NCBI RefSeq assembly: GCF_037201975.1
Contig: NZ_CP147520.1
Coordinates: 3,596,001-3,660,000, forward strand
From: Streptomyces sp. TG1A-60
GTDB lineage: Bacteria; Actinomycetota; Actinomycetes; Streptomycetales; Streptomycetaceae
DNA length: 64,000 nucleotides
Direction of reading: 5' to 3'
In this document: piece by piece, positions 7,823-17,550 of the stretch
Layout: each line of letters begins with the position of its first letter
Position numbering within the stretch: position 1 is the stretch's first letter
Position numbers and translations under genes: made by a program
Notes under the pieces: generated by a model
The model's input: the letters and a program-made list of their open reading frames with translations, nothing else
Told to the model about the DNA's origin: nothing
Databases searched by the model: none

Positions 7823-9786
7823 GCGGCGGACACCTGGCCGTGTGCCTCGTGGGCGCCGGCCCGCGCGGGCTGTGCCTCCTGGAACGGCTGTGCGCGGTCG
7901 AGCGGAAGGCGCCGTCCCACGAGTCCGTCACCGTGCACGTCGTCGACCCGGCCCCGCCAGGCGCGGGTGCCGTCTGGCGCACCGACCAGTCCCGCCACCT
8001 GCTCACCAACACCGTGGCGTCCCAGATCACCGTGTTCACCGACGCGGACACACGGATCGAGGGACCGATCGAACCCGGTCCCAGCCTCCACGAGTGGGCG
8101 GCCCGGCTGGCCCGCACCGGGGATCCGGCAGGGTACGACGAGGCCGTACTCGACGAGGCCCGGGCCCTGGGACCGGACTCCTATCCCACGCGCGCCCTCT
8201 ACGGCCACTATCTGCGGGACTGTTTCCGCCAGGTGGTCGCGCGGGCTCCGGCGCACCTCACCGTCACCGTGCACCGTTCACGCGCCGTCGCGATGGCGGA
8301 CACCCACGGAGTCCCCGGCGGGCCACAGGGCGTCCGGCTGGCGGACGGGACCAGGATCCACGGCCTGGACGCCGTGGTCCTGGCCCAGGGCCACCTCCCC
8401 GCACAGCTGACGTCACGTCAGGAACGGACGGCCAGCCTGGCCCGCATCCACCACCTCACCTACGTCCCGCCCGCCAATCCCGCCGATGTGGACACGGGCC
8501 GCGTCGAGCCGGGCGAGCCGGTGCTGCTGCGCGGTCTGGGCCTGAACTTCTTCGACTACATGGCGCTGTTCACGGCCGGGCGGGGCGGCGTCTTCGACAG
8601 CATCGGGGACCGGCTGGTCTACCGGCCCTCCGGCCGCGAGCCGCGGCTCTACGCCAGCTCCCGTCGTGGCGTGCCCTACCACGCGCGCGGGGAGAACGAG
8701 AAGGGCGCCTTCGGCAGACACACCCCGCGCCTGCTCACCCCCGAGGTGATCGCCGCCCTGCGCGACCGGTCCCGGCACGGCGAGCGGGTGCGCTTCCAGG
8801 CCGATGTGTGGCCGCTGATCGCCGCGGAGGTGGAAGGCGTCTACTACGGCACACTGCTGGCCTCGCGTGGAGCCGAGTCCGAAGAGTTCGTACGCCGCTG
8901 TCTGTCCGCGTCGCCGGGTCAGCGGGCGGCACTCCTGGACGGCCACGGCATCGCCCCCGCCGACCGCTGGGACTGGGAGCGCCTGTCCCGGCCCTGCCAC
9001 GGGCGCACCTTCACCGACCGGAAGGACTTCCGCGACTGGCTGCTCGCGTACCTGGCGCGCGACGTGCGGGAGGCGCGGGCGGGAAACGTCAGCGGCCCGC
9101 TCAAGGCGGCGCTGGACGTCCTGCGGGACCTGCGCAACGAGATCCGCCTCCTGGTCGAGCACGGTGGCCTCGATGGCGGCTCGCACCTCGACGAGTTGGA
9201 GGGCTGGTACACCCCGCTCAACGCGTTCCTCTCCATCGGCCCCCCGGTCTCCCGGACCGAGGAGATGATCGCGCTGATCGAGGCGGGGATCCTGGAACTC
9301 ACGGGCCCCGGCACACAGATCCGCGTCGACACCGAGCGACCCGCCTTCGTCGCCTGGTCGGCCGTCGTGCCCGGCCCGCCCGTACGGTCCCGGTATCTGA
9401 TCGAGGCCCGCCTGCCTCTGCCCGACATACGGCGCACCGCCGACCCGCTGCTGCGCCATCTGCTCCTCACCGAGCAGTGCCGCCCCTATCGCGTCGAGGG
9501 TGAGTGCGGCATCCGTCACGAGACGGGCGGTCTGGCCGTCACCGAGCGGCCGTGCCGGGTCGTCGACGGGCAGGGCCGGCCGCACCCGCGCCGGTTCGCC
9601 TACGGCGTGCCGACCGAGTCGGTGCACTGGGTCACCGCGGCCGGGGTCCGTCCGGGCGTGGACTCGGTGACGCTGGGCGACGCCGACGCGATCGCCCGTG
9701 CCGTCCTCGCCCTGGGCCCTGCCCGGCAGGCGTCCACGCTCCCGGCCATGACCGGGAGCGGCCGGTTCACGGGGGTGATCGTGTGA
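7819..9786 (+). CDS. FAD/NAD(P)-binding protein, CreE/FzmM-like (putative aspartate N-oxygenase making nitrosuccinate)
   Basis: A 655-residue flavoprotein with an N-terminal FAD-NAD(P)-binding domain of the HI0933-unrelated type (CLVGAGPRGLCLLERL, then VHVVDPAPPGAGAVW), the HLLTNTVASQIT segment, a central LRGLGLNFFDYMALF block and a long helical C-terminal half. Size and architecture agree with CreE (cremeomycin) and FzmM (fosfazinomycin), which oxidise L-aspartate to nitrosuccinate in the aspartate-nitrosuccinate pathway. The immediately following, translationally coupled gene encodes the expected lyase partner, which is the strongest support. The family also contains functionally unassigned proteins. 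Start: ATGA overlap with the monooxygenase gene. Confidence 0.75.
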   Translation: MSGGHLAVCLVGAGPRGLCLLERLCAVERKAPSHESVTVHVVDPAPPGAGAVWRTDQSRHLLTNTVASQITVFTDADTRIEGPIEPGPSLHEWAARLARTGDPAGYDEAVLDEARALGPDSYPTRALYGHYLRDCFRQVVARAPAHLTVTVHRSRAVAMADTHGVPGGPQGVRLADGTRIHGLDAVVLAQGHLPAQLTSRQERTASLARIHHLTYVPPANPADVDTGRVEPGEPVLLRGLGLNFFDYMALFTAGRGGVFDSIGDRLVYRPSGREPRLYASSRRGVPYHARGENEKGAFGRHTPRLLTPEVIAALRDRSRHGERVRFQADVWPLIAAEVEGVYYGTLLASRGAESEEFVRRCLSASPGQRAALLDGHGIAPADRWDWERLSRPCHGRTFTDRKDFRDWLLAYLARDVREARAGNVSGPLKAALDVLRDLRNEIRLLVEHGGLDGGSHLDELEGWYTPLNAFLSIGPPVSRTEEMIALIEAGILELTGPGTQIRVDTERPAFVAWSAVVPGPPVRSRYLIEARLPLPDIRRTADPLLRHLLLTEQCRPYRVEGECGIRHETGGLAVTERPCRVVDGQGRPHPRRFAYGVPTESVHWVTAAGVRPGVDSVTLGDADAIARAVLALGPARQASTLPAMTGSGRFTGVIV

Positions 9787-11162
9787 GCGGCATCCTTGTC
9801 GACGCGGGACTCCTCTCACCGGTGCGCGCGGGAACCCCCGTGGAGGCGGCCGTGTGCGACACGGCTTGGCTGCAGGCCATGCTGGACGCGGAGGCCGCGC
9901 TGGCCCGGGCGCAGGCCCGGCTCGGGGTGGTCCCGCCCCCCGCGGCCGAGGCGATCACCCGGGCGGCCCGTGCCGAGCGGCTCGACGTGCGGGCGCTCGC
10001 CCTCGCGGCGCGGGAGACCGCCAACCCCGTGGTGGGACTGGTGGCGGCACTCAAAGAGGCGGTGCGGTCCCTGGACCTGGAGGCCGCCGAGTACGTGCAC
10101 CGGGGCTCCACCAGCCAGGACGTCTTCGACACGGGGGCCATGCTGGTCGCGCGACGCGCGCTGGGGCCGATCCGGGCGGATCTGCACACCACCGCCGACG
10201 CGCTGGCCCGCCTGGCGGCCGAGTACCGGGACACCCCGATGGCGGGCCGCACGCTGGCGCTGCACGCGACACCCACGACCTTCGGCCTGAAGGCGGCGGG
10301 CTGGCGCCTGCTCGTGCTGGACGCCGCCCAACGACTCGGCACGGTGGACGCGGCTCTGCCCGTGTCGCTCGGCGGAGCGGCGGGCACCCTGGCCGGCTAT
10401 CTCGCCGCCGCCGCCCTCACCGGGACGGCGGCCGCCGCGTATCCGGACCGGCTGATCGCGGCCTTCGCCGAGGAGACCGGGCTGGCCCGGCCGGTACTGC
10501 CCTGGCATGCGCTGCGCTCCCCGGTGGCCGATCTCGCCTCGGCCCTGGCGTTCACCGCCGGGGCGCTGGGCAAGATGGCCGTCGATGTGCAGTCGCTGGT
10601 CCGCACCGAGGTCGGCGAGGTCGCCGAACCCACCGCGCCCGGCCGGGGCAGGTCCTCGGCCATGCCCCACAAGCGCAATCCGGTGCTGGCCACGCTGCTG
10701 CGCAGCGCGGCGATCCAGGTCCCGCCGATCGCCTCGATCCTGACGCAGTGTCTGGTGTCCGAGGACGAGCGGTCGGCGGGCGGCTGGCACGCGGAATGGC
10801 AGCCGCTCCGGGAGTGCCTGCGTCTGACCGGGGGCGCTGCCCACACCGCCGTACAGCTCGCGGAGGGGCTGCGGGTACGGCCCGAGCGGATGCGGGAGAA
10901 CCTGGCGCTGACCGGGTCCCGGGTCAGCGCCGAGCGGATTGTCTCCGTGCTCGCGCCCCGCTGGGGCGGCGAGGCCGCCAGGAAGCTGCTCGACGATGCG
11001 TCGCAGGAGGCCGAGGAGACGGGGCGCTCACTGGCTGAGGTGTTGCGGGACGTACCCGACCTCGGCCTGGACACGGCCGAGCTGGCGGATCTCTGTGATC
11101 CGGCCGGCTACACCGGTGCCGCCGGCCCACTCGTCGACCGCGCGCTGCGCGCCCGCCCCTGA
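9783..11162 (+). CDS. Fumarase/adenylosuccinate-lyase superfamily protein, CreD/FzmL-like (putative nitrosuccinate lyase)
   Basis: A 459-residue lyase annotated in databases of this family as 3-carboxy-cis,cis-muconate cycloisomerase-like. The signature SSAMPHKRNP lies at 291-300, giving the catalytic serine loop, and STSQD at 109-113 is the second conserved region. GTG start in a GTGA overlap with the flavoprotein gene. In cremeomycin and fosfazinomycin pathways the equivalent enzyme eliminates nitrous acid from nitrosuccinate, leaving fumarate. True cycloisomerases belong to beta-ketoadipate operons, and no such neighbours are seen here. A strong convergent terminator follows. Confidence 0.8.
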   Translation: MSGILVDAGLLSPVRAGTPVEAAVCDTAWLQAMLDAEAALARAQARLGVVPPPAAEAITRAARAERLDVRALALAARETANPVVGLVAALKEAVRSLDLEAAEYVHRGSTSQDVFDTGAMLVARRALGPIRADLHTTADALARLAAEYRDTPMAGRTLALHATPTTFGLKAAGWRLLVLDAAQRLGTVDAALPVSLGGAAGTLAGYLAAAALTGTAAAAYPDRLIAAFAEETGLARPVLPWHALRSPVADLASALAFTAGALGKMAVDVQSLVRTEVGEVAEPTAPGRGRSSAMPHKRNPVLATLLRSAAIQVPPIASILTQCLVSEDERSAGGWHAEWQPLRECLRLTGGAAHTAVQLAEGLRVRPERMRENLALTGSRVSAERIVSVLAPRWGGEAARKLLDDASQEAEETGRSLAEVLRDVPDLGLDTAELADLCDPAGYTGAAGPLVDRALRARP

Positions 11163-11188
11163 CCCGCGGCCCCACGGCCGTACACACC

Positions 11189-11233
11189 GAGGCGGCTGTG
11201 CGGTGGGCCAAGAGCCCACGGCACAGCCGCCTC
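11189..11233. terminator. Bidirectional hairpin terminator between convergent operons
   Basis: GAGGCGGCTGTGC at 11189 pairs perfectly with its complement ending at 11233, with an additional inner GTGGGC/GCCCAC stem. It sits 27 bases after the lyase stop and 21 bases before the PhzE-like stop on the other strand, so it can serve both. Confidence 0.8.
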
Positions 11234-11253
11234 GACGCCGCTCGCCCCGGACG

Positions 11254-13128
11254 TCACCCGCTGACGAGGCCGGTCAGCAGTTCGGCGAGGATGCGCACGC
11301 CGTCCCGGGTGAGGACCGACTCGGCGTGGAACTGCATGGACGCGAAGTGCGGTCCGCGCAGGGCGTGCACCTCGCCGGTGTCCCGGTCCCTGCTCAGCTC
11401 CACGAGGCCCACGCCCTCGCATTCGACCTTGTCCTCGGACGACCGCGCGGCGAACGTGTTGTAGAAGCCGACCTTCTCGCGTGCCCCGAAGAAATCGATC
11501 TCCCGCTGGGTCCCCTGGTTGGGCACCTCCCGGCGCGCCAACTCGAACCCCAGCCGGGTGCAGAGCACCTGATGGCTGAGGCACACGGCGAGGAAGGGGC
11601 GGCACTCGGCCAGCAGCGTGTCGACGACCGCCGCCAGCCGCGCGATCTTCGGATGCCCGGTGTCCCGGGGATCCCCGGGCCCGGGACCGAGCACCACGAG
11701 GTCGTGGTCGCGCAGCGCGTGGTCCTCGTCGAACCGGCGCACCATCACCGACAGCCCCAGCGCTCGCAGTTGGTGGTCGAGCATCGCGGTGAAGGTGTCC
11801 TCGGCGTCGATGACCAGCACCCTGGTCCCGGTCAGCGCCGGCACCACGGGGGTACGCGTCCGACGCCCGCCGAGCCAGAAGTCGGCGACGGTGGCGTTGC
11901 GTTCGGCCAGCGCGGCGCGCACGTGCGGATGATCACCGAAGCGTGCCGTCCGCGTTCCTTCCAGGGCCGCGAGCAGCCCGGCCGCCTTCGCCCTCGTCTC
12001 CGCGGCCTCGGAGACCGGGTCGGAGTGGCGCACGAGGGTGGCACCGACCCCGATCTCGACGCGCCCGGCGCCGTCGATCTCCGCGGTGCGGATGAGGATG
12101 CAGGAATCCAGGGTGCGGGCGCCCTGCCCGTCCCTGCCGATCAGGGCGGCGACGCCGCTGTAGTAGCCGCGGCCCTCGGGCTCGTACCGCGCGATCACCC
12201 GGCAGGCGCTCTCCAGCGGGCTCCCCGTGACCGTGGGCGCGAGCAGCGTCTCCCGCAGGATCTCCCGCGGATCGCGCGTGCTGCGCCCCTCGATGAGGTA
12301 CTCGGTGTGCGCGAGCTTGGCCATCTCCTTGAGGTACGGCCCGAGCACCCTGCCCCCGGCGTCGCAGATGCGGGCCATCATCTTCAGTTCCTCGTCGAGG
12401 ACCATGTACAGCTCGTCGGTCTCCTTGGGATCGGCGAGGAATCCCAGCACCTGGGAGAGTTCGGGGCCGGAGGCCGGGTAGCGGTAGGTGCCGCTGACCG
12501 GGTTCATCACCGCCGTGCCGCCGGACAGGCTCACATGCCGCTCCGGTGAGGCGCCGACGAAGGTACGGCCGCCGGTGTGCACCACATGGGTCCAGTGGGC
12601 GCCGGACTCGGTCTCCAGCAGATTGCGGAAGAAGGACAGCGCGCTGCCCAGGGTGTAGTCGCCGATCCGCGCCCGGTACGAGCGCTTGATGACGAAGTTC
12701 GCGCCCTCGCCCATGCCGATCTCGTTCACGATCACCTTCCGCACCGTGGCGGCGTACGTGTCGTCGTCGGGTGTGAAGTGCCCGTCCACCAGCCGGGTCG
12801 GCGTACGGACGAGCCGTGGCAGGGCCTCGGCCAGGGGCACCGTCTCCTGGGCGGTCACGTGCAGGGCCAGCAGGGGCGCACCGTCGTCGACGCCGACGTA
12901 GCCGCGCTCGCCGATCTGCCGGTACGGCACCAGTGCCAGGACGTCGTGGTGAGCCCTGCCGTCGGCGGTCGGCGACTCCGGCAGCGGAATCGAGCCGAGC
13001 GTGGGCCAGCCGCGCACCTCGCCGACGAGCACCTCCAGCTGCCCACCGCCGTCCGCCGTGGGCCGGTGCAGCAGCGCGAAGGGCGGCGGGTGCGGTGCCA
13101 GCACCCTGCCGAGCAGATCGGATGTCAC
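11254..13128 (-). CDS. phzE: PhzE-like 2-amino-2-desoxyisochorismate synthase
   Basis: A 624-residue fusion of a TrpE-like chorismate-binding domain (about 1-400) and a class I glutamine amidotransferase domain. It converts chorismate and glutamine to 2-amino-2-desoxyisochorismate. Seen: [29 protein letters not shown] and [13 protein letters not shown] in the synthase half. The amidotransferase half has the nucleophile loop [11 protein letters not shown] and the His-Glu pair in MQFHAESV. Length matches phenazine PhzE (about 630). GTG start inside a GTGA overlap with the isochorismatase gene. Anthranilate synthase fusions share this layout; the PhzD-like partner argues for the aminodesoxyisochorismate product. 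Confidence 0.9.
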   Translation of the reverse strand: MTSDLLGRVLAPHPPPFALLHRPTADGGGQLEVLVGEVRGWPTLGSIPLPESPTADGRAHHDVLALVPYRQIGERGYVGVDDGAPLLALHVTAQETVPLAEALPRLVRTPTRLVDGHFTPDDDTYAATVRKVIVNEIGMGEGANFVIKRSYRARIGDYTLGSALSFFRNLLETESGAHWTHVVHTGGRTFVGASPERHVSLSGGTAVMNPVSGTYRYPASGPELSQVLGFLADPKETDELYMVLDEELKMMARICDAGGRVLGPYLKEMAKLAHTEYLIEGRSTRDPREILRETLLAPTVTGSPLESACRVIARYEPEGRGYYSGVAALIGRDGQGARTLDSCILIRTAEIDGAGRVEIGVGATLVRHSDPVSEAAETRAKAAGLLAALEGTRTARFGDHPHVRAALAERNATVADFWLGGRRTRTPVVPALTGTRVLVIDAEDTFTAMLDHQLRALGLSVMVRRFDEDHALRDHDLVVLGPGPGDPRDTGHPKIARLAAVVDTLLAECRPFLAVCLSHQVLCTRLGFELARREVPNQGTQREIDFFGAREKVGFYNTFAARSSEDKVECEGVGLVELSRDRDTGEVHALRGPHFASMQFHAESVLTRDGVRILAELLTGLVSG

Positions 13129-13748
13129 GCGACGACCTCCTTGGCCGTGGAGACGACGGCGCAGCGGCGCGCCGCGTAGTCGAGCGCCAGCCGGTGGTCG
13201 GCGGCGGAGAAATCGGCGACCGCGTCGGCCACCAGGAATGTCTCTATGTCGTGGGTGAACGCGTCGACCGCTGTCATCAGCACGCCCACATGCGCGTACA
13301 CCCCACAGATGATCAGCTGGTCGCGGCCGTGCGCACGCATGCGCTCGAGCAGGCCGGAGCGGAAGAAGGCGCTGTAGCGCCATTTGGTGAGCAGCCAGTC
13401 GTCGCGCGTCGGCGCCAGTTCCGCCGTGATCTCGCGGTCTGCCGGGGAGCGCCGCATACCCGGCCCCCAGAAGTCCTTCAGCAGACCGCGCTCCGCGTCG
13501 TCCATGGCGCCGGGCTGCGCCGTGTAGGCGACGGGGATGCCGAGTTCGGCGCAGCGTGTGCGGAGCAGCGCGGCGTGGGACAGCAGCTGTTCCAACAGGG
13601 GCTTGGGCAAGGGCCGGAGGAAGTAGCGCTGCATGTCGTGCACCAGCAGCACCGCGCGTCTCGGATCGACCGTCCACGACGGGACGGGGGCGGGCAGCTC
13701 GCCCGCACGGGGCAGTTCGTAGGGTTCGATGGGAGGTATCCCGCTCAT
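13125..13748 (-). CDS. phzD: PhzD-like isochorismatase
   Basis: A 207-residue isochorismatase-family hydrolase expected to remove pyruvate from 2-amino-2-desoxyisochorismate, giving trans-2,3-dihydro-3-hydroxyanthranilate. Family marks are [19 protein letters not shown] with the catalytic aspartate, [13 protein letters not shown] with the lysine, and [19 protein letters not shown]. The GVYAHVG sequence, lacking the cysteine found in nicotinamidases, is characteristic of PhzD. It is translationally coupled to the PhzE-like gene and lies 45 bases after the dehydrogenase gene. Confidence 0.92.
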   Translation of the reverse strand: MSGIPPIEPYELPRAGELPAPVPSWTVDPRRAVLLVHDMQRYFLRPLPKPLLEQLLSHAALLRTRCAELGIPVAYTAQPGAMDDAERGLLKDFWGPGMRRSPADREITAELAPTRDDWLLTKWRYSAFFRSGLLERMRAHGRDQLIICGVYAHVGVLMTAVDAFTHDIETFLVADAVADFSAADHRLALDYAARRCAVVSTAKEVVA

Positions 13749-13793
13749 GTCGTCTCTCCGCTCGTCTCTCCGCCTCGTCCGATCGCGCGGTGC

Positions 13794-14563
13794 CTACACT
13801 CCGAGGGTGGCGCCGCCGTCCACCGTGAGGCTGTGCAGAGTGATGTGTCCGGCCTGGTCGGACAGCAGGAATGCCACGGCGTCGGCTATGTCCGACGGCA
13901 TGGCCAGCTTGCCGAGCGGGATGCCGACGCGGTACTCGTCGGGCCGGCCTGCGATCGTGGTCCGGCGACCGCTCGCGTCGTGCCACATGGAGCTGAGCAT
14001 CGGGGTGTCGGTGGAGCCGGGAGCCACCAGATTGCACCGGATGCCGTGCCGCGCCACTTCCAGGCCCAGGCACTTGGTGAACATGGCGGCGGCGGCCTTC
14101 GAGGCGGCGTACGCGGCCATCTGCGTGCGTGCGGTGCCGGCCGCGTTCGAGGCCACGGTGACGATGGCGCCGCGCCCGCGCGGCACCATCCGGTTGACGA
14201 CCGCGCGCGACATCACGAACACCCCCGTGGCGTTCACCGCCAGGGTGGCGTCCCAGTCCTGGTCGGTCAGATACCGCGCCTCGGCCAGGTTCAGCACCCC
14301 TGCCGCGTTGACCAGGAAGTCCACCGGTCCCAGACGCTGTTCCACCGAGTCGACCAGGTCGCCGACCTCGGCACGGTCGGTGATGTCGGTCGGGAAACCC
14401 TCGGCGCTCACGCCGTCGGCGGTCAGCTTCTGCACGGTGCGCAGGAGCCCGTCCGCCTCGCGGTCCACGGCGGCCACCGTGGCGCCGCGCTCCCCGAGCG
14501 CGCGGGCCACCGCGGCGCCGATCCCCCTGCTGCCCCCGTGATCAGGGCGACCTTGCCCTCCAT
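13794..14563 (-). CDS. SDR dehydrogenase making 3-hydroxyanthranilate (DhbA-like), with an apparent 1-nt frameshift
   Basis: A short-chain dehydrogenase expected to oxidise dihydro-3-hydroxyanthranilate to 3-hydroxyanthranilic acid with NAD+. Visible: NAAGVLN, the YAASK active-site pair, NLVAPGSTDTPM and the C-terminal LTVDGGATLGV. The first nine codons (MEGKVALIT) and the rest lie in different frames. Adding one base to the C5 run at 14533-14537 restores a classic TGGSRGIG nucleotide-binding motif and gives 256 residues, the usual size. The AGGAGG ahead of the ATG supports the start. This is probably a sequence error, since similar one-base deficits occur elsewhere in the window; a real inactivating mutation is the alternative. 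Confidence 0.85.
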
Positions 14564-14614
14564 GTGCGGTCCTCCTTCGTACGAGTTCGAGCGGACGCTC
14601 CTGTCGGACACGGC

Positions 14615-15787
14615 CTAGGCCCCCCAGGCCGTAACCACGGACACGGCCTGGTCCGGGCGGAGCCGGGGGTCGCACAGGCTGGTGTAGTGGTCGCCGATGC
14701 GCTCGGTGGCGGAGGGGCTCGGGGCGCACTCGGTCACGTCGTCCGGAGTGGTCTCCAGATGCAGTCCGCCGGCGACCCCGCGGGCCGACAGCACGGCGGA
14801 CCGGAAGCCACGTACCTCCCGCGCGATCCAGTCGAGGTAGCGGGTCTTGCGCCCGTCCGGTGTGGTGACCGTGTTGGCGTGCATCGGATCGGAGAGCCAG
14901 ATGACCGGATGCCCCGCCTCCCGCACCGCCGTCACGAGCGGCGGCAGCCGGTGGGCGACGAGCTGCGCCCCCATGCGGGCGATCAGCGTGAGGCGACCCG
15001 GCTCGCGCGCCGGGTCGAGGCGTTCGCACAGGGCGATCAGCTCTTCCTCGGTCATGCCGGGACCCACCTTGCAGGCGACCGGATTGGTCACCGCGGAGAG
15101 CAGCGCGACATGAGCACCGTCCAACTGGCGGGTGCGATCGCCGATCCACGGCCAGTGCGTGCTGGTGAGGATCCGCGCACCGGTGGGATCCTCGCGCACC
15201 AGCGGGACCTCGTAGTCGAGTACGAGGGCCTCGTGGCTGGTCCACACCGGTGGATCGATGCCCGCCTCCCCCGGCCCGCGGTGCCAGCCCAGATGGCGCA
15301 TCACCGTGCCGGCGGCGCGGTAGCAGGCCAGCATGCGCTGAGGATCCGGCCGCCTGCCCGCGGGATCGGGTTCGGGGCTGTTGACCATGTGGCCGCGGTA
15401 GACGGGGAGTTCGAGGTCGCCGACCCACTCCGTCGGCTTCGAGCGCGGCTTGCCGAACTGGCCCGCCATCCTCCCCACGCGGACCACCGGACGGTGGGTG
15501 ATTCCCTTCAGCCGGCCCGCGAGAACGTCCAACAGCCCGGCCTTACGGGCGGTTTGGGACTCGGTGCACTCCGCGGGGTCCTCCGCGCAGTCGCCCGCCT
15601 GCACGACATGGGCGCCTCCGGCGGCGACGACGGCCAGCACCGAGCGCAACGTACGCACGTCTCCGGGGTCGACGAGCCCCGGAGAGGCCAGGAGCTGCCG
15701 CCGCACGCGCCGAACACTCTCCGCGTCGCCCCACCCCGGCTGCTGCCGGGCCGGTTTCGAACCGATGTCGAGCACAGGGTTGTCCAC
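14615..15787 (-). CDS. Type II (plant-type) DAHP synthase, PhzC-like
   Basis: A 390-residue class II 3-deoxy-D-arabino-heptulosonate 7-phosphate synthase, the entry enzyme of the shikimate pathway. Conserved blocks are VVQAGDCAE, RMAGQFGKPRS, TSHEALVLDYE, TNPVACKVGPGM, GGLHLETTPDDVTEC and YTSLCDPRLRPDQA. A pathway-dedicated copy beside phzE/phzD-type genes is usual and raises chorismate supply. The start was placed at the GTG with GGGGAGAG about eight bases upstream; the upstream extension of the frame is low-complexity. It is probably the first gene of a leftward operon running to 11254. Confidence 0.93.
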   Translation of the reverse strand: MDNPVLDIGSKPARQQPGWGDAESVRRVRRQLLASPGLVDPGDVRTLRSVLAVVAAGGAHVVQAGDCAEDPAECTESQTARKAGLLDVLAGRLKGITHRPVVRVGRMAGQFGKPRSKPTEWVGDLELPVYRGHMVNSPEPDPAGRRPDPQRMLACYRAAGTVMRHLGWHRGPGEAGIDPPVWTSHEALVLDYEVPLVREDPTGARILTSTHWPWIGDRTRQLDGAHVALLSAVTNPVACKVGPGMTEEELIALCERLDPAREPGRLTLIARMGAQLVAHRLPPLVTAVREAGHPVIWLSDPMHANTVTTPDGRKTRYLDWIAREVRGFRSAVLSARGVAGGLHLETTPDDVTECAPSPSATERIGDHYTSLCDPRLRPDQAVSVVTAWGA

Positions 15788-15999
15788 TGAAGTCTCTCCC
15801 CTTGCGGATGAATCGGTCCGCGGGTACGTCCCACGGTTGCCGTGCGGCACGGATCGCGCGCGATGCCGTGCGCGCCTGTACGGGAGCCGGACACCCACCT
15901 CACCGACGGGTCGGCGAACACGCCGCTCCCGGGCGATCAGCAGCCAGTCCGATCCTGTAACGGGAGGCCGACCGCGACAACACGCCACGGTTCACTTCG

Positions 16000-17253
16000 T
16001 CAGGTGCCGGGTGCCGCTCGGTCCGACCGCCCGTTCCACACCTGGCCGGGGCAGGCCAGCACGGCGATGGCGTGGGCGGCCGAGGCCAGGGTCATGTGGC
16101 GGTGCCATCCGTCGAACGAACGGCCCACGTAGTCCTCGATGCCCACGTTCTTGGCGACTTCGCCGTAGTCGCCGCGCACCCGCTCCAGGAGGGTGAACAG
16201 CGTGAGCAGCGACATCGGATGGCGTGACGTCAGGTTGGTGAGCCACAGCTGCGGCGCGTTCTGGTGTCCGGTCTCGGCCAGTCCGACCATGGCCAGTCGC
16301 TGGCCGCCTCCCGCCCGCGGTCTCCCTGTCCTCCCCTGGGGAAGTCGCACGGTCACGCTCCCGATCAGGCCCGACCGCACCCCGCCGCCCCTGCCGAACT
16401 CGCGCCACTGAGCCGGCTGTCTGGTGCCGCTGGCCGCGCGCATGACATCGCCGGCCGGCATGCCCGCCAAGCCTCGGTGGCCGGTCAGCGCCGGGTCCGA
16501 GACGAGCAGGGGAACCGACTGGTCCACCCGTGCCAGCAGGGGGATGCCCTTGCGGCCCAGACGGTCGAAGAGCATGGCGAGGTTCAGTGAACTGGCATCC
16601 AGGACCACCGGCCGCACCGGCATCCCCCACTCCGACACCATGCCGACGCAGAGCCTGACGGCCTGGTCCGACAGGGTTTCCGCCTCGATGCTGTCCGGAA
16701 TCGTCGCCCGGTCGCCCGGCGACCGGGCGTCGATCCACGTCGGGGACAGATGGAGCCCCCAGTCGACAGGGCTGCTCCGGCAGCCGGAAGCCGCCCAGAC
16801 CCCGATCGTCTGCTGTGCGTTCAGCACCCGTCCCTCGGCCGGGACGAACCTGCGGTCCACGCCGACCGAGTGCTGCCCCGCCTTACGGATCACCGTGTCC
16901 TGCACCACCCAGGCCTCGACCGGCAGGCGGGGTACCAGGTAACGGGCCAGAGCCTCGCGCACCGGCGCCCATTCCCATGTCGACTCGCTGATGAAGTGGT
17001 GCAGGCTCTGGTCGGCCGCCCGCCCTCCGATCAGGCTCGCGATATTCCTGATCGACTTTCGCCCGGGAACCTCCAGGAGTCCCCTGACGTACTCGACGCC
17101 CTTCTTGCGCTGATCAGCACGAGGCAACGACGCGAAGAGCGACGTCGATATCTCTCGTAGTAAATCATCCGGCGAAAGATTCTCACCGAATAATCGATCC
17201 GTGTTCTCTTTTTGTTTGCCAATCTTAGCCAGCGGAAACCCGGCTGCACTCAA
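16000..17253 (-). CDS. IS701-family-like transposase (DDE_5 type)
   Basis: A 417-residue protein resembling IS701-type DDE transposases: RKSIRNIASLIGGRAADQSLHHFISES near the N-terminus, WVVQDTVIRKAGQHSVGVDRRF, and ARSPGD, VVLDASSLNLAMLFDRLG toward the middle. The probable start is TTG, as no ATG fits. The first 70 codons are visibly lower in GC than the neighbours. No inverted repeats or target duplication were found around it, so it may be a solitary gene; such proteins often sit inside Streptomyces biosynthetic clusters. The 297 bases upstream hold no gene and are comparatively AT-rich, suggesting promoter DNA. Confidence 0.75.
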   Translation of the reverse strand: MSAAGFPLAKIGKQKENTDRLFGENLSPDDLLREISTSLFASLPRADQRKKGVEYVRGLLEVPGRKSIRNIASLIGGRAADQSLHHFISESTWEWAPVREALARYLVPRLPVEAWVVQDTVIRKAGQHSVGVDRRFVPAEGRVLNAQQTIGVWAASGCRSSPVDWGLHLSPTWIDARSPGDRATIPDSIEAETLSDQAVRLCVGMVSEWGMPVRPVVLDASSLNLAMLFDRLGRKGIPLLARVDQSVPLLVSDPALTGHRGLAGMPAGDVMRAASGTRQPAQWREFGRGGGVRSGLIGSVTVRLPQGRTGRPRAGGGQRLAMVGLAETGHQNAPQLWLTNLTSRHPMSLLTLFTLLERVRGDYGEVAKNVGIEDYVGRSFDGWHRHMTLASAAHAIAVLACPGQVWNGRSDRAAPGT

Positions 17254-17550
17254 GAGTGACCCCCGAATAGCTGTACCGCCAGGCTGGAAATCATGCCTGC
17301 GGACGTTGGAGAACGCTGAACACCCCGCGACTTACACGTGCACGGGGTAAGCACTCCGGACCAAACGGGGAATCACTTTACCGACAGTCGATCTTTGGAC
17401 CACCACACCGGAGTCGAATCTGTCACCTACCCCCCTGATGAGCGGCAACACACCGATCGCCCCTCGCACGGACACCGCCGATCCACCCGGAAACGACAGA
17501 AGAGTGGACAGGCCATCAAAGGGGCGCTTTCCTGATCTTTACCCGGTCGT

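Noticed and set aside
9783..11162. A beta-ketoadipate pathway cycloisomerase (PcaB)
   Set aside because: The sequence family would allow it, but no pca genes are nearby and it is translationally coupled to a CreE-like flavoprotein.
11254..15787. A complete phenazine cluster
   Set aside because: PhzE-, PhzD- and PhzC-like genes are present, but phzF, phzA/B and phzG are not; the SDR directs the intermediate to 3-hydroxyanthranilate instead.
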